This document shows, piece after piece, positions 34,088 through 43,650 of a stretch of 64,000 nucleotides of DNA. The notes beneath the pieces were generated by a model. It had not been told where the DNA came from and ran no database searches. It saw only the letters and a list, made by a program, of their open reading frames with translations. Made by a program: the position numbers and the translations under genes. The DNA is from an uncultured SAR116 cluster alpha proteobacterium (GTDB taxonomy: Bacteria > Pseudomonadota > Alphaproteobacteria > Puniceispirillales > Marisalimonadaceae), in NCBI GenBank assembly GCA_902615325.1, contig CACMOJ010000001.1, forward strand, positions 62,001 to 126,000, in the 5' to 3' direction. The stretch's first letter is position 1, and every line of letters starts with the position of its first letter.

Positions 34088-35119
34088 ATGTCAAATTCAT
34101 CGCTTAAATCAATCGCAAAAAAACTTAGTTTGTCTGAGTCAACTGTCTCTCGTGCGCTTAATGATTATAAGGATATTTCACTAAGCACTAAGAAATTAGT
34201 AAATGAAACTGTCGTTGAGTTAGGATATCAGCCAAATATTTTTGCTCGAAGACTTGCATCTGGAAATCCTGAGTGTTTGGGTTTTGTTATACCGTGGCGT
34301 GATGGTCAATTAAATGATCCATTTTTAGGTGAACTTATGACAGGCATGTCAACTGCTTTAACAAAAATTGGATGGGATCTTACCGTGCTTGTTGCAAAAA
34401 GTTTTGAAAATGAAGTTGAGCTTTTTAAAAAATTATCCATGTCTAAAAATTTAAGTGGTTTAATTATATCTCGAACACTTAGAAATGATGAGAGATTTAA
34501 AATATTAAAAGATTTGAAAATTCCTTTTGTTGCTCATGGAAGATCTATTAATTGTAGTACTTCATCATGGTTAGATGTGGATAACGAAAGTGCATTTTTC
34601 GATATGACAAAACATTTCATTTCATTAGGTCATAGAAAAATTGCTCATATATGTGGCCCAAATGTTTATAATTTTTCTATACAAAGAATTGAAGGATGGA
34701 AAAAAGCACTTATGAAATCTGGTATTCAGATTAAAAGTGAATTTTTACAAGTTGCAGATTTAAGCTTTGATGGTGGTAAAATAGCTATGGATAAGCTTTT
34801 AAAGTTAAAGGACTTACCTACAGCTGTTAGTTGTGTTTCCGATACAGTGGCTATGGGAGCTATGCAATCAATGAGAAACCATAATTTGTCTCCTGGTAAA
34901 GAAATATCTTTAATGGGTTATGACGGATTAGAATTAGGTGCTTGGATTGATCCTCCTCTTTCTACAATGACACAACCAATACAAACTGTTGGAAAGAACC
35001 TTGCAGAAATGCTTGTTAATCTTGTAGATGGTAAGAAAAAACCATCAGATCTTCAGAAGCTTGTTCGTGCTAATATTTTAAGAAGAGCAACTGATAATTC
35101 ACCAATGACTACATCTTAA
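34088..35119 (+). CDS. LacI-family transcriptional regulator
   Basis: A 343-residue repressor. The N-terminal helix-turn-helix and hinge run from SLKSIAKKLSLSESTVSRAL (residues about 4-23) to GYQPNIFARRLASG, followed by a periplasmic-binding-protein-like ligand domain (DVDNESAFFDMTKHFISLGH, DGLELGAWIDPPLST). I use ATG 34088; the ORF track adds an upstream TTG. It opens a plus-strand cluster that ends at 41424 and is preceded by a matching operator, so autoregulation by the imported sugar or glycoside is likely. Confidence 0.92.
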   Translation: MSNSSLKSIAKKLSLSESTVSRALNDYKDISLSTKKLVNETVVELGYQPNIFARRLASGNPECLGFVIPWRDGQLNDPFLGELMTGMSTALTKIGWDLTVLVAKSFENEVELFKKLSMSKNLSGLIISRTLRNDERFKILKDLKIPFVAHGRSINCSTSSWLDVDNESAFFDMTKHFISLGHRKIAHICGPNVYNFSIQRIEGWKKALMKSGIQIKSEFLQVADLSFDGGKIAMDKLLKLKDLPTAVSCVSDTVAMGAMQSMRNHNLSPGKEISLMGYDGLELGAWIDPPLSTMTQPIQTVGKNLAEMLVNLVDGKKKPSDLQKLVRANILRRATDNSPMTTS

Positions 35120-35139
35120 ATTAAAAGGAGGAGTATAAT

Positions 35140-36483
35140 ATGAAAAAATTATTAAATTATCTAATCTACAGTTTGATATTTACTTTTTTTATAAGTAATG
35201 CGTCTGCTGAGACGATTAGATTTTGGACTACTGAAGAACAGCCAGCCCGATTAGCCAAACAACAAGCTATGGCTGCTGATTTCAAAAAGAGAACTGGACA
35301 CTCTGTTGAGGTAATTCCAGTATCTGAAAAAGACTTAGGTAAAAGAGCTACGGCAGCATTTGCGGCTGGTGATTTACCTGATGTTATCTATCATACCTTA
35401 CAATATGTTTTACCTTGGTCAGAAGCTGGTATTTTAGATGTAGAAACTAATGATGACATTGTAAACTCGCTTCAAAAAAGCACGTTTGCTCCAGGAGCAA
35501 TTTCAATGGCTCAATTTAATGGTAAAACAGCAGCAGTACCAGTTGATGGATGGACACAAATGGTCGTCTACAGAAAAGACCTTTTTGATCAAGCTGGCTT
35601 AGCTGCCCCAACAAGTTATGCAAATATAGAAGCCGCAATTGAAAAATTACATAATCCACCAAATATGTATGGTTTTGTTGCTGCCACAAAAGTTGACGAA
35701 AACTTTATGAGTCAGGTTTTAGAGCATGTATTTCTTGCAAATGGAGTTTCTCCAGTTAACAAAAATGGTTTTTCAAAATTAGATGAGAAAGCAACTTCAG
35801 AGGTTTTGAATTTTTATAAAAAAATAGCTAAAGCATCACCAGCTGGTGAACTTTACTGGAAACAATCTCGTGCAATTTATTTTGCTGGAAAAGCGGCAAT
35901 GATTATATGGTCTCCGTTTATTTTAGATGAGCTAGCTGGTTTAAGAAATTCAGCTCCTCCAACAATAAATGATGATCCTACATCAAAAGAACTAGCTCAA
36001 AAAACTGGCATTGTAACAACTTTTGGTGGCCCTTCTAATCCGTCAGGAGCTGCTTGGGCTGATATAAGATATTTTGGAGTGACTTCGGATGCTAATACTG
36101 ATGTAGCTTCAGAATTTGTAAAATACTCAATGAAAGATGGTTATACAGCTACACTTTCAATAGCACCTGAAGGTAAATTTCCAGTAAGAAGAGGTGAACC
36201 ACTAAACACATCAAAATATGTAAAAGCTTGGTCAAAATTACCTGTTGGAGTTGATAGAAAAGCACCACTTTCAGAATTGTATTCACCTTTAACTATTGAT
36301 AAAATAGTTGCTGGACTTGAAACTGCTGATCGTTGGGGAGTTTCAGAAGGTCAACTGTCTTTAGCATCAAAAATTATTAACTCTCAAGTTATTAATCGTA
36401 TTGTTCGTGAATATATTGATGATCAAATTGATGTAAAAGCAGCTGTTGCAAAAATGAATAAAGAACTTTCATCAATTAAGTAA
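35140..36483 (+). CDS. Family 1 extracellular sugar-binding protein
   Basis: A 447-residue periplasmic binding protein with a leader ending ISNASAET. IRFWTTEEQPARLAKQQAMAADFKKRTGHSVEV is the standard SBP_bac_1 start; KRATAAFAAGDLPDVIY and VAAVPVDGWTQMVVYRKD-type segments follow. It is the capture component for the two permeases and ATPase downstream. AGGAGG before the ATG (after the LacI stop by 20 bp) suggests strong translation. The substrate is probably a glucosyl- or mannosyl-glycerate-like heteroside because a GH63-type hydrolase is embedded in the operon. Confidence 0.9.
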   Translation: MKKLLNYLIYSLIFTFFISNASAETIRFWTTEEQPARLAKQQAMAADFKKRTGHSVEVIPVSEKDLGKRATAAFAAGDLPDVIYHTLQYVLPWSEAGILDVETNDDIVNSLQKSTFAPGAISMAQFNGKTAAVPVDGWTQMVVYRKDLFDQAGLAAPTSYANIEAAIEKLHNPPNMYGFVAATKVDENFMSQVLEHVFLANGVSPVNKNGFSKLDEKATSEVLNFYKKIAKASPAGELYWKQSRAIYFAGKAAMIIWSPFILDELAGLRNSAPPTINDDPTSKELAQKTGIVTTFGGPSNPSGAAWADIRYFGVTSDANTDVASEFVKYSMKDGYTATLSIAPEGKFPVRRGEPLNTSKYVKAWSKLPVGVDRKAPLSELYSPLTIDKIVAGLETADRWGVSEGQLSLASKIINSQVINRIVREYIDDQIDVKAAVAKMNKELSSIK

Positions 36484-36493
36484 CCATTAGATT

Positions 36494-36525
36494 ATTACAG
36501 ACGGTACAAATGTATCGTCTGTAAT
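36494..36525 (+). terminator. Hairpin between binding-protein and permease genes
   Basis: A long stem, ATTACAGACGGTACA pairing with TGTATCGTCTGTAAT (15 pairs, one G-U), followed by TTTAATTTT. It starts 11 bp after the binding-protein stop and about 30 bp before the permease. As in the Dpp-type operon, it likely limits read-through or protects the binding-protein mRNA. Confidence 0.8.
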
Positions 36526-36554
36526 TTTAATTTTGATGCTTTAAATATTTCATA

Positions 36555-37835
36555 ATGAAAAAAAATGTTAAAAGAAAAGAGAGCATCTTATCAATAAGAG
36601 AAAAAAAACTTGCTTATTCTTTGATTTTACCAACAATGATATTGGTTTTATCTATAGTGATTATTCCACTTTTAGCAAATTTTTGGATATCTTTTAAACC
36701 AATTTCACTAGGTGATTTAAGACCACCCAATCTTATTTTAAAAGAGAGTGTAAGAAGTAAATTATCACCTACAAATGATTTTGCAAAAATTCAATACAGA
36801 TATAGAAATAGTTCATCAAAATATGAATTAAATGAAGTAGCTTTTAGTGATTTAATACCCAAAGGGATAATTGTTACCAAAATTAAATCTCAACATGACT
36901 GTAAAATAGAAAAGAATAAATTAGTTTGCAAACTTGGAAAAATTAAACCTAAAGCTTTTGGCAAAATAATATTGACAATTACAAAAAATGAGTTCTGGAA
37001 TGATAATGACAACCCTAAATCTCAGAAACCTGAAGCAACATATAAGAGTACTAACATTTTAACTTCATTACAATTTACTTTTGAGAATTTTAAAAAAATC
37101 TTTTCTGCAAGTGAATTTTGGAATGTGTTAAAAGTTTCAATCTACTATACTTTTTTTGGTACAGCTGGTGCATTATTAATTGGCTTGTTTACAGCACAAA
37201 TTGTAAATAAATCTTTTAAAGGTCGTTCTTTTATAAGAGGATTACTTCTTTTTCCATATGTATCTCCCGTCATTGCAGTTGCATTTTCATGGGTAATTTT
37301 ATTTGATCCATATTCTGGGATAGTAAACTCCCTTTTTATACAAATGGAAGTTATAGAAAAACCAATTAATTTTTTTGGTCAAAAATATACTGCTATAAGC
37401 GTATTTGGATATAAATTTAATTTTCCTTTAGCTTTGACAATGGTTATAATATTTGAGATTTGGAGATATTTTCCATTATCTTTTTTGTTTATTCTGGCAA
37501 GAATACAATCTATACCACAAGATATATATGAAGCTGCTGAAATTGATGGCGCTACTCCTTTACAACAATTTTATTATTTATCAATTCCATTTCTAATAGG
37601 AATAATAGCTATTTTATTTTTACTCAGATTTATTTGGACGTTTAACAAATTTGACGATATTTTTCTTTTAACAGGAGGAAATGCTGGCACACGAACTCTA
37701 ACTGTAAATGTTTATGAACAAGCCTTTGCAATTTCTAACCTTGGTGCTGGTGCTGCGGTTGCAGTAGTAATTTTTATCTTCTTATTGGTTTTTTCTGTAA
37801 TTTTCATAAAATTTTCTAAAAAGGAAGCTATTTAA
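36555..37835 (+). CDS. Sugar ABC permease (MalF-type) with large inserted periplasmic domain
   Basis: A 426-residue permease. TM1 is at about 20-46. A soluble insert then occupies residues 50-172, and the normal permease resumes at FTFENFKKIFSASEFW. The EAA loop is in DIYEAAEIDGATPLQQFYYLSIPFL. Ordinary MalF/UgpA-type permeases are about 290-310 residues. The insert has a DUF11-like pattern: YRYRNSSSKYELNEVAFSDLIPKGI, then a CKIEKNKLVCKLG pair of cysteines, then KAFGKIILTI. It would lie in the periplasm, facing the binding protein, comparable in place (not sequence) to the P2 loop of E. coli MalF. Confidence 0.88.
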   Translation: MKKNVKRKESILSIREKKLAYSLILPTMILVLSIVIIPLLANFWISFKPISLGDLRPPNLILKESVRSKLSPTNDFAKIQYRYRNSSSKYELNEVAFSDLIPKGIIVTKIKSQHDCKIEKNKLVCKLGKIKPKAFGKIILTITKNEFWNDNDNPKSQKPEATYKSTNILTSLQFTFENFKKIFSASEFWNVLKVSIYYTFFGTAGALLIGLFTAQIVNKSFKGRSFIRGLLLFPYVSPVIAVAFSWVILFDPYSGIVNSLFIQMEVIEKPINFFGQKYTAISVFGYKFNFPLALTMVIIFEIWRYFPLSFLFILARIQSIPQDIYEAAEIDGATPLQQFYYLSIPFLIGIIAILFLLRFIWTFNKFDDIFLLTGGNAGTRTLTVNVYEQAFAISNLGAGAAVAVVIFIFLLVFSVIFIKFSKKEAI

Positions 37836-37836
37836 A

Positions 37837-39060
37837 ATGTTTTGGAACTATGGTATTTTTTGTGCAATTTTATCCGGCTCAGCTTGGGGAGTTTTCTGGC
37901 AAATTATTTTAACTATATTAGGGATATTAACTACTGGCCTGCAATTATCTCTAGAAATAGCTCCTAGTTTTATTTCTGGTGCTTCAATTGGTTTTGCATA
38001 CCTTTTTTATCAAAAAAATATTCAAATAAAACAACATATTATATTTGTTATTACCACTACCTTATTAATATACGGGTTCACTTTAGGTGATCCATATTAT
38101 AGTGAAAAAGAAAATGTTTTTATTGAGTTAATTTTAGTTTTAGTCACATCAATTTTTATATGGATAAGTATTTACTTAACATTAAAAAATATATCAATTG
38201 GAAAATTATCAAGATATCAATCTGAAAAATTTTATATTCGTTTATTATGGGGTTTAGGCTTAATTACATTAATATTGATTACTTTAATTCCTTTTTATAT
38301 AATGATAATGACTAGTTTAAAAAATCAACAAAGTTTAATTTTAAACCCTTTAGATTTGTCGTTAGATTTGAGCAACGGTTTTAGTAATTTATTCATTTCG
38401 TACATTGAACTTTTTAAAAATTATAATTTTCATATTTTCTTGATAAATTCATTTTTCGTATCAATAGTTACAGTTTTAATAACTTTATTGTTTTCAATTC
38501 CAGGAGCATATGCTTTAGCAAGATTGAGATTTCCTCATAAAGAATGGTTTTCAAGCTCTGTTATACTTATTTATCTGATACCATCAATCGTATTAGTTAT
38601 ACCTTTATATGCAGTTTTTTCACAATTAGGACTAAGAAATTCTCTCTTTGGTTTAATTATAGTGTATCCTGCAACGACAATTCCAGTTGCACTATATATG
38701 TTAAGAGGTTATTTCAGCACACTCTCTAGCGAAATTGATGATGCTGCTATTATGGATGGTCTATCTCGATTACAAATAATTTTTAAAATTGCCATGCCTT
38801 TATCTAAACCCGCTATAGTTAGCGTTGCTTTGTATGTCTTTATGATTGCTTGGAATGAGTTTTTATTTGCCTTTATGTTTTTAGATGATCCAAACTTATT
38901 CACTTTATCTAGAGGTATAATTTCATTAAATTCATCTGAAGTTCCACAACAACATTTAATGGCTGGTGCTGTAATAGCAACAATCCCAATAATGTTTATT
39001 TTTATATATTTAGAAAGATTCTTAATTTCTGGCTTAACTACAGGAAGCGTAAAAGGTTAA
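37837..39060 (+). CDS. Sugar ABC permease (MalG-type) with extra N-terminal membrane region
   Basis: A 407-residue permease. The last 275 residues are a normal MalG-type unit: first helix LLWGLGLITLILITLIPFYIMIMTSLK, the LFSIPGAYALARLRFP segment and EAA loop IDDAAIMDGLSRLQIIFKIAMPL. Before it, residues 1-130 contain about four additional hydrophobic helices (around 10-30, 40-57, 68-85 and 95-120) not found in standard members. It starts 1 bp after the MalF-type stop. The extra helices may pair with the unusual partner permease or represent a fused small membrane protein. Confidence 0.88.
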   Translation: MFWNYGIFCAILSGSAWGVFWQIILTILGILTTGLQLSLEIAPSFISGASIGFAYLFYQKNIQIKQHIIFVITTTLLIYGFTLGDPYYSEKENVFIELILVLVTSIFIWISIYLTLKNISIGKLSRYQSEKFYIRLLWGLGLITLILITLIPFYIMIMTSLKNQQSLILNPLDLSLDLSNGFSNLFISYIELFKNYNFHIFLINSFFVSIVTVLITLLFSIPGAYALARLRFPHKEWFSSSVILIYLIPSIVLVIPLYAVFSQLGLRNSLFGLIIVYPATTIPVALYMLRGYFSTLSSEIDDAAIMDGLSRLQIIFKIAMPLSKPAIVSVALYVFMIAWNEFLFAFMFLDDPNLFTLSRGIISLNSSEVPQQHLMAGAVIATIPIMFIFIYLERFLISGLTTGSVKG

Positions 39061-39062
39061 AT

Positions 39063-40376
39063 ATGATTACAATGATTAAAGAAGCTATAGATGTAATAAA
39101 AAAAAATGATCGTGGTGGCTTTACAATACCAACTAATCGACTTTACCCTCATCAATGGAATTGGGACTCGGGATTCACAGCATTAGGTATATCTTCTTTA
39201 GACAAATCACGAGCATGGCAAGAATTAGTTATGCTTATCAACGCACAATGGACTAATGGAATGGTTCCTCACATAATATTTCATGAAAATAATCCTAATT
39301 ATTTTCCTGGGCCCGACCAGTGGCAAAAAAATGCGGAGTCCCAAACTAGTTGTCACTCGCAACCGCCTGTTCTAGCTAGTATTATATGGCAAATGGTCAG
39401 TAGAGGAACAGAATATGATAAAATGAAGGCAGGTACTCTTTTTAAATCAGTAATGGCTTACCATAGATGGTTTTTTTTAGCTAGAGATCCTGATAAAAAA
39501 GGCTATGTAAGCATAATTCACCCATGGGAATCTGGTAGAGATAATTGTCCTGATTGGGACAATGGATTAAATAATATAAAAATTCCTAAAAATTTAGAAA
39601 AGTATTTTAGAAAAGACATATCCTATGTTGATAAACTAGAAAGGCCAACAGATGACCATTATGACAGATTTATGACAATTCTGAAATTTGGTAGAGATTG
39701 TAATTGGGATAATGTCAAAATGCATAATGAAGGGCCATTCCTTGCTATTGATCCTGGTGTAAATTTTATTTTACTTCGAGCAAATAAGGATCTTTATAAA
39801 CTTGCGAACTATCTTGGCTATATAGAAACTTTAGATGAAATAGAAAACTGGATAAGTGTTCTTGAACAAGGTTGTCAAAAAATGTGGAATAAAAATGTTA
39901 ATGCATTTACTTCATATGACAAAAGAACCAATACATATTGTGATGCTATAACTAATGCATCATTTCTTTGTTTTTATGCAGGTGTAGGCTCAAATCAACA
40001 GAAATCATACATGATTGATCATTGCAATAGGATATTAAATGATTGTAATTATGGCATGCCAAGTTTGGACCCAATGCACAAATGTTTTGAAAGTAAAAGA
40101 TATTGGAGAGGACCTATATGGAGCATAATGAATTACATGATTGCAATTGGTCTTGAAAATATAAATGAATTGTGTCTAGCAGACAAAATTAAAAATGATA
40201 CTATTCAATTAGTTAAAAAAAATGGAATGGCGGAATACTTTGATCCAATTACTGGTGTTGGTTTAGGTGGAAGAGATTTCTCTTGGACTGCTGCAATTCA
40301 TTTAGAATTGTTAAAAGACAAAATTGATACGAATTTAAAATATGATTTTATAAATAATAAAAATGTCATCAATTAA
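39063..40376 (+). CDS. GH63-like glucosylglycerate/mannosylglycerate hydrolase
   Basis: A 437-residue (alpha/alpha)6-barrel hydrolase. NRLYPHQWNWDSGFTALG near the N-terminus, IIHPWESGRDNCPDWD (likely acid D160) and MAEYFDPITGVGLGGRDFSW (likely base E391) match characterised bacterial glucosylglycerate and mannosylglycerate hydrolases, where an Asp and a Glu in the same contexts are catalytic. No leader, so it acts in the cytoplasm on an imported glycoside, releasing sugar and glycerate. It lies between the permease (3 bp gap) and ATPase (14 bp overlap) genes, which strongly ties it to the transporter. Glucosyl versus mannosyl preference, or a related glycoside, cannot be told. Confidence 0.85.
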   Translation: MITMIKEAIDVIKKNDRGGFTIPTNRLYPHQWNWDSGFTALGISSLDKSRAWQELVMLINAQWTNGMVPHIIFHENNPNYFPGPDQWQKNAESQTSCHSQPPVLASIIWQMVSRGTEYDKMKAGTLFKSVMAYHRWFFLARDPDKKGYVSIIHPWESGRDNCPDWDNGLNNIKIPKNLEKYFRKDISYVDKLERPTDDHYDRFMTILKFGRDCNWDNVKMHNEGPFLAIDPGVNFILLRANKDLYKLANYLGYIETLDEIENWISVLEQGCQKMWNKNVNAFTSYDKRTNTYCDAITNASFLCFYAGVGSNQQKSYMIDHCNRILNDCNYGMPSLDPMHKCFESKRYWRGPIWSIMNYMIAIGLENINELCLADKIKNDTIQLVKKNGMAEYFDPITGVGLGGRDFSWTAAIHLELLKDKIDTNLKYDFINNKNVIN

Positions 40377-41424
40377 ACTTAAAAATATTTCTAAATGGTT
40401 TGGAAACAATCAAGTTATAAAAAATATTAATCTAGAAATTAAAAATGGAGAATTTGTTGTACTAGTTGGTCCGTCTGGATGTGGCAAATCTACATTATTA
40501 AGAATTATATCAGGTTTAGAAGATCTGGACGAGGGTGAAATTCTGATTAACTCTGAAGATGTTACAAGTAAGATTCCTTCAGAAAGAGAATTGTCAATGG
40601 TTTTTCAATCTTATGCTCTATACCCTCACATGAATGTCTCCGAAAATATTGGTTTTTCTCTTAAAACATCAGGAATGAACAAAGTATTGTTAAAGAAAAA
40701 AATAGCTGAAGTGGCAAAAATTCTAAAACTTGATAATTTATTAAATAGACTTCCAAAACAACTTTCGGGTGGACAAAGGCAAAGAGTAGCAATTGGTAGA
40801 GCAATAATTCGTCAACCTAAAGCATTTTTATTTGATGAACCTTTATCAAATTTAGATGCTTCTCTACGTGTTGAAATGAGACTAGAAATTTCAAGACTAC
40901 ATAAACAACTTGGAATTACCACAATTTACGTAACTCATGATCAAGTTGAAGCTATGACACTAGCAGATAAAATAGTTGTAATTAATCAAGGAGAAATTAT
41001 TCAAGTAGGTTCTCCACGTGAATTATTTAACAATCCTAAAAATTTATTTGTAGCTGAATTTATCGGAACTCCTAAAATGAATGTCTTAAATTGTATTACA
41101 AAAAGAGGTTTTATTTACTTAAATAGTAGAAAGGATATTAAAACAAACATAAAAAAAACAGATGATAAAATAAATAAAATTGGATTTAGACCAAATAAAG
41201 TTAGTATTTGTGAAAAAGAAAAAGGTTTATTAAATGGTGAGATTAAATTTATTGAATATTTAGGTTCAGAACAATTTATTTATATTGATTGTGGAATTGA
41301 TGAAAAACTTGTAGTTGTTAAAACAAACCCAGATTATAAAATACCACTAAAAAAGATTGTTGGTCTCAAAATGTTATCAAAAGATATATATTTCTTTTTA
41401 AAAAATGGTGAGGTTTTAATTTAG
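40363..41424 (+). CDS. Sugar ABC transporter ATPase (MalK/UgpC-type)
   Basis: A 353-residue ATPase: Walker A GPSGCGKST, the Q-loop in VFQSYALYPHM, signature LSGGQRQR, Walker B AFLFDEPLSNLD and switch His in VTHDQVEAM. The C-terminal TOBE-type region (residues about 235-353) is present but strongly diverged. It overlaps the hydrolase gene by 14 bp and ends the operon. It energises the two long permeases. Confidence 0.93.
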   Translation: MSSIKLKNISKWFGNNQVIKNINLEIKNGEFVVLVGPSGCGKSTLLRIISGLEDLDEGEILINSEDVTSKIPSERELSMVFQSYALYPHMNVSENIGFSLKTSGMNKVLLKKKIAEVAKILKLDNLLNRLPKQLSGGQRQRVAIGRAIIRQPKAFLFDEPLSNLDASLRVEMRLEISRLHKQLGITTIYVTHDQVEAMTLADKIVVINQGEIIQVGSPRELFNNPKNLFVAEFIGTPKMNVLNCITKRGFIYLNSRKDIKTNIKKTDDKINKIGFRPNKVSICEKEKGLLNGEIKFIEYLGSEQFIYIDCGIDEKLVVVKTNPDYKIPLKKIVGLKMLSKDIYFFLKNGEVLI

Positions 41425-41504
41425 CTATACATTTTAATAAATTGTATAAATTGCATTATTTGATAAAATCTAATGATGAATTATATGTAGTTTTATTTTC
41501 AAAA

Positions 41505-42518
41505 TTATAAATCATTAAAAGGATTAGATTTTATCCATTCAATTGTATCTTTTAAAATAGTTGAGAAACCTCTAATTTTTACTCCAAGTGAATCTCTTCT
41601 TGAAAAATCAAATCCTGTTGGCTCAACAGCATTTCCGTTAAATGATTCAGGCATTTTCATATCAGGAATTAATTTTTGACATTCATTATAAATATCTTGC
41701 CAATGTAAACTTTTATAAACACCATAATAACGACCAGATGCATTTTTATTTTCGTGACAAGCTAAAAATAATTCTGCTAAATCTCTTAAATGGATCATTG
41801 ATGCAGAATCATTTGGAACTTTAAGATGCCTAGGTTCTCCGCCATCTAACACTCTTTTTAACCAAACAAAAGGATTATGCTTCATATGATCTGGAAGTAT
41901 GGCATCTCCATACAAACCTGTTGGTAAGATAATGGATAATCTAATATTGTTATCATTACAAAATTTTATTGCAGCTTTTTCCATGATAGTTTTTGTTGCT
42001 GATGTATACTTTTTTGATTTGCATTGCTCGATCTCATCTGACCAATGATCAATTTCATTTTTAATGGGTACAGGTGGTATTGGATTAGTACTGGATGTAG
42101 ATGAACAAATTACAACATTTTTAACGTCTAATTTTTTTGCACTTTTCAATATATTTAAACAACCAGTAACAGTTGGGTTAATAATTTCGTCATAACCCCT
42201 TTTATCATTTAGTTCTTTTGCAAGAGTACCATCAAAACCTTTGTAAGTTGGAACTAAACAAGCAATAAATAAAGTAGATATATCTTGTAAGCAAAAATTA
42301 AAATCATTTTCATTTGACATTTCTGCCTTAAATAAATTGAGTTTTTTAAAATTTTTAAGCTTTTTTAAATACTTTATCCTTGTACTATCTTCGGTATTTC
42401 TCATAGTACCATTAACTTCATAACCTTTTTCAAGAGCACATCTAACAATACTTGAACCTACTAAACCGCTACAACCAATAACGGCTAATTTTTTATTATT
42501 TAATAGATTTGTAGACAT
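41505..42518 (-). CDS. NAD(P)-dependent extended SDR (epimerase/dihydroflavonol-reductase type)
   Basis: A 337-residue extended SDR. GCSGLVGSSIVRCALEKGYEV is the Rossmann nucleotide site, STSSTNPIPP places the active Ser region, and YTSATK-like KKYTSATKTIMEK provides the Tyr/Lys pair. The MIHLRDLAELFLAC segment matches dihydroflavonol-4-reductase/cinnamoyl-CoA-reductase-like proteins. It stands alone, convergent with the ATPase gene. Substrate unknown. Confidence 0.8.
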   Translation of the reverse strand: MSTNLLNNKKLAVIGCSGLVGSSIVRCALEKGYEVNGTMRNTEDSTRIKYLKKLKNFKKLNLFKAEMSNENDFNFCLQDISTLFIACLVPTYKGFDGTLAKELNDKRGYDEIINPTVTGCLNILKSAKKLDVKNVVICSSTSSTNPIPPVPIKNEIDHWSDEIEQCKSKKYTSATKTIMEKAAIKFCNDNNIRLSIILPTGLYGDAILPDHMKHNPFVWLKRVLDGGEPRHLKVPNDSASMIHLRDLAELFLACHENKNASGRYYGVYKSLHWQDIYNECQKLIPDMKMPESFNGNAVEPTGFDFSRRDSLGVKIRGFSTILKDTIEWIKSNPFNDL

Positions 42519-42582
42519 CGACTGGATTAAAACATATTAATAAATTAGTTGTAACATATTATTCAATAAACTAAACAAATTA

Positions 42583-43590
42583 TTAAATAACCTTTACTAG
42601 TTGCTTTCCTAAGTTTGAGCCATTTAATAATTTCACTAAACTTTTTGGTGCAGTTTCTAGTCCATGACTTATATCTTCTTGATTATTTAATTTTCCTTTT
42701 ATATACCAATCTAGTAATTCATTATATATTTCAGAATATTTATTAAAATAATCTAAGATTAATAGACCTTGTATCCTTGCTCTTTTTACTAAAAGTGTTC
42801 TATTAATTCTAGGACCATTTGGTGTTGGGTACGATGGCATGCCTATTGTTCCACAGATAACAATTCTAGCGTTGATATTAATATTTTCCATTATTGCATC
42901 AAATTGTTCACCACCAACATTATCAAAGAAACAGTCTATCCCCTGTGGAGCTATTTTTTTTAACTCTGATGAAATGTCTTTTATTTCATTATAATTTATA
43001 ACATGGTCATATTTAAATTCATTTAAACAAATAGATTTTTTTTCATTTGAGCTGGTAATTCCAATAGTTTTACATTCGAAAATTTTAGCAATTTGGCCAA
43101 CTGCCGAACCTACACTTCCAGCAGCAGTTGTAACGACAACGGTATCTCCCTTATTTGGCTTACAAATATCTACTAATCCTGCATATGCAGTGATTCCATT
43201 TAACCCAAGCACTCCTAAATTTGCAGAAAGAGGCACATCATTTTCTGGAATTTTCATTTGAATATTGTCAGCTTTTACAATTGAGTACTTTTGCCAACCA
43301 AGCCATCCAACAACAAAATCACCTACTTCAAACTTAATGTTTTTAGTAGAAATGATTTTACCAACGCCAAAACTTCGCATTGGCTCATCAAAAGCAACGG
43401 GTTCTGAATAGTTGCCAACTGTACTGATCCAACCTCTCATCGCAGGGTCAATTGAAACATACGAAACTTCAACGAGAAACTCTTCTTTATTTAACTCTCT
43501 TACAGTATCAGTAATTATATCGAATAAATCTTCTGAAACTTCCGGATTTGGTCTTCTTTTTAAGACAATTCTTGTGTTTGTTAAATTCAT
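42583..43590 (-). CDS. NADP-dependent medium-chain reductase (PTGR/curcumin-reductase-like)
   Basis: A 335-residue MDR without zinc ligands. VSYVSIDPAMRGWI and VVTTAAGSVGSAVGQIAKIFECKTIG (NADP site, AxxGxxG) match the leukotriene B4 12-hydroxydehydrogenase/YncB group, which reduce alpha,beta-unsaturated carbonyls. I use ATG 43590 (MNLTNTRIVLKRRP, the usual family start); the ORF track begins at a TTG five codons earlier. Single gene between the SDR and a pair of small membrane proteins. Confidence 0.85.
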   Translation of the reverse strand: MNLTNTRIVLKRRPNPEVSEDLFDIITDTVRELNKEEFLVEVSYVSIDPAMRGWISTVGNYSEPVAFDEPMRSFGVGKIISTKNIKFEVGDFVVGWLGWQKYSIVKADNIQMKIPENDVPLSANLGVLGLNGITAYAGLVDICKPNKGDTVVVTTAAGSVGSAVGQIAKIFECKTIGITSSNEKKSICLNEFKYDHVINYNEIKDISSELKKIAPQGIDCFFDNVGGEQFDAIMENININARIVICGTIGMPSYPTPNGPRINRTLLVKRARIQGLLILDYFNKYSEIYNELLDWYIKGKLNNQEDISHGLETAPKSLVKLLNGSNLGKQLVKVI

Positions 43591-43650
43591 ACTATAATTT
43601 AACAAGGTTTTATTTTGACAACAAGTGGTTTGAAATTATTCTATAAATGT

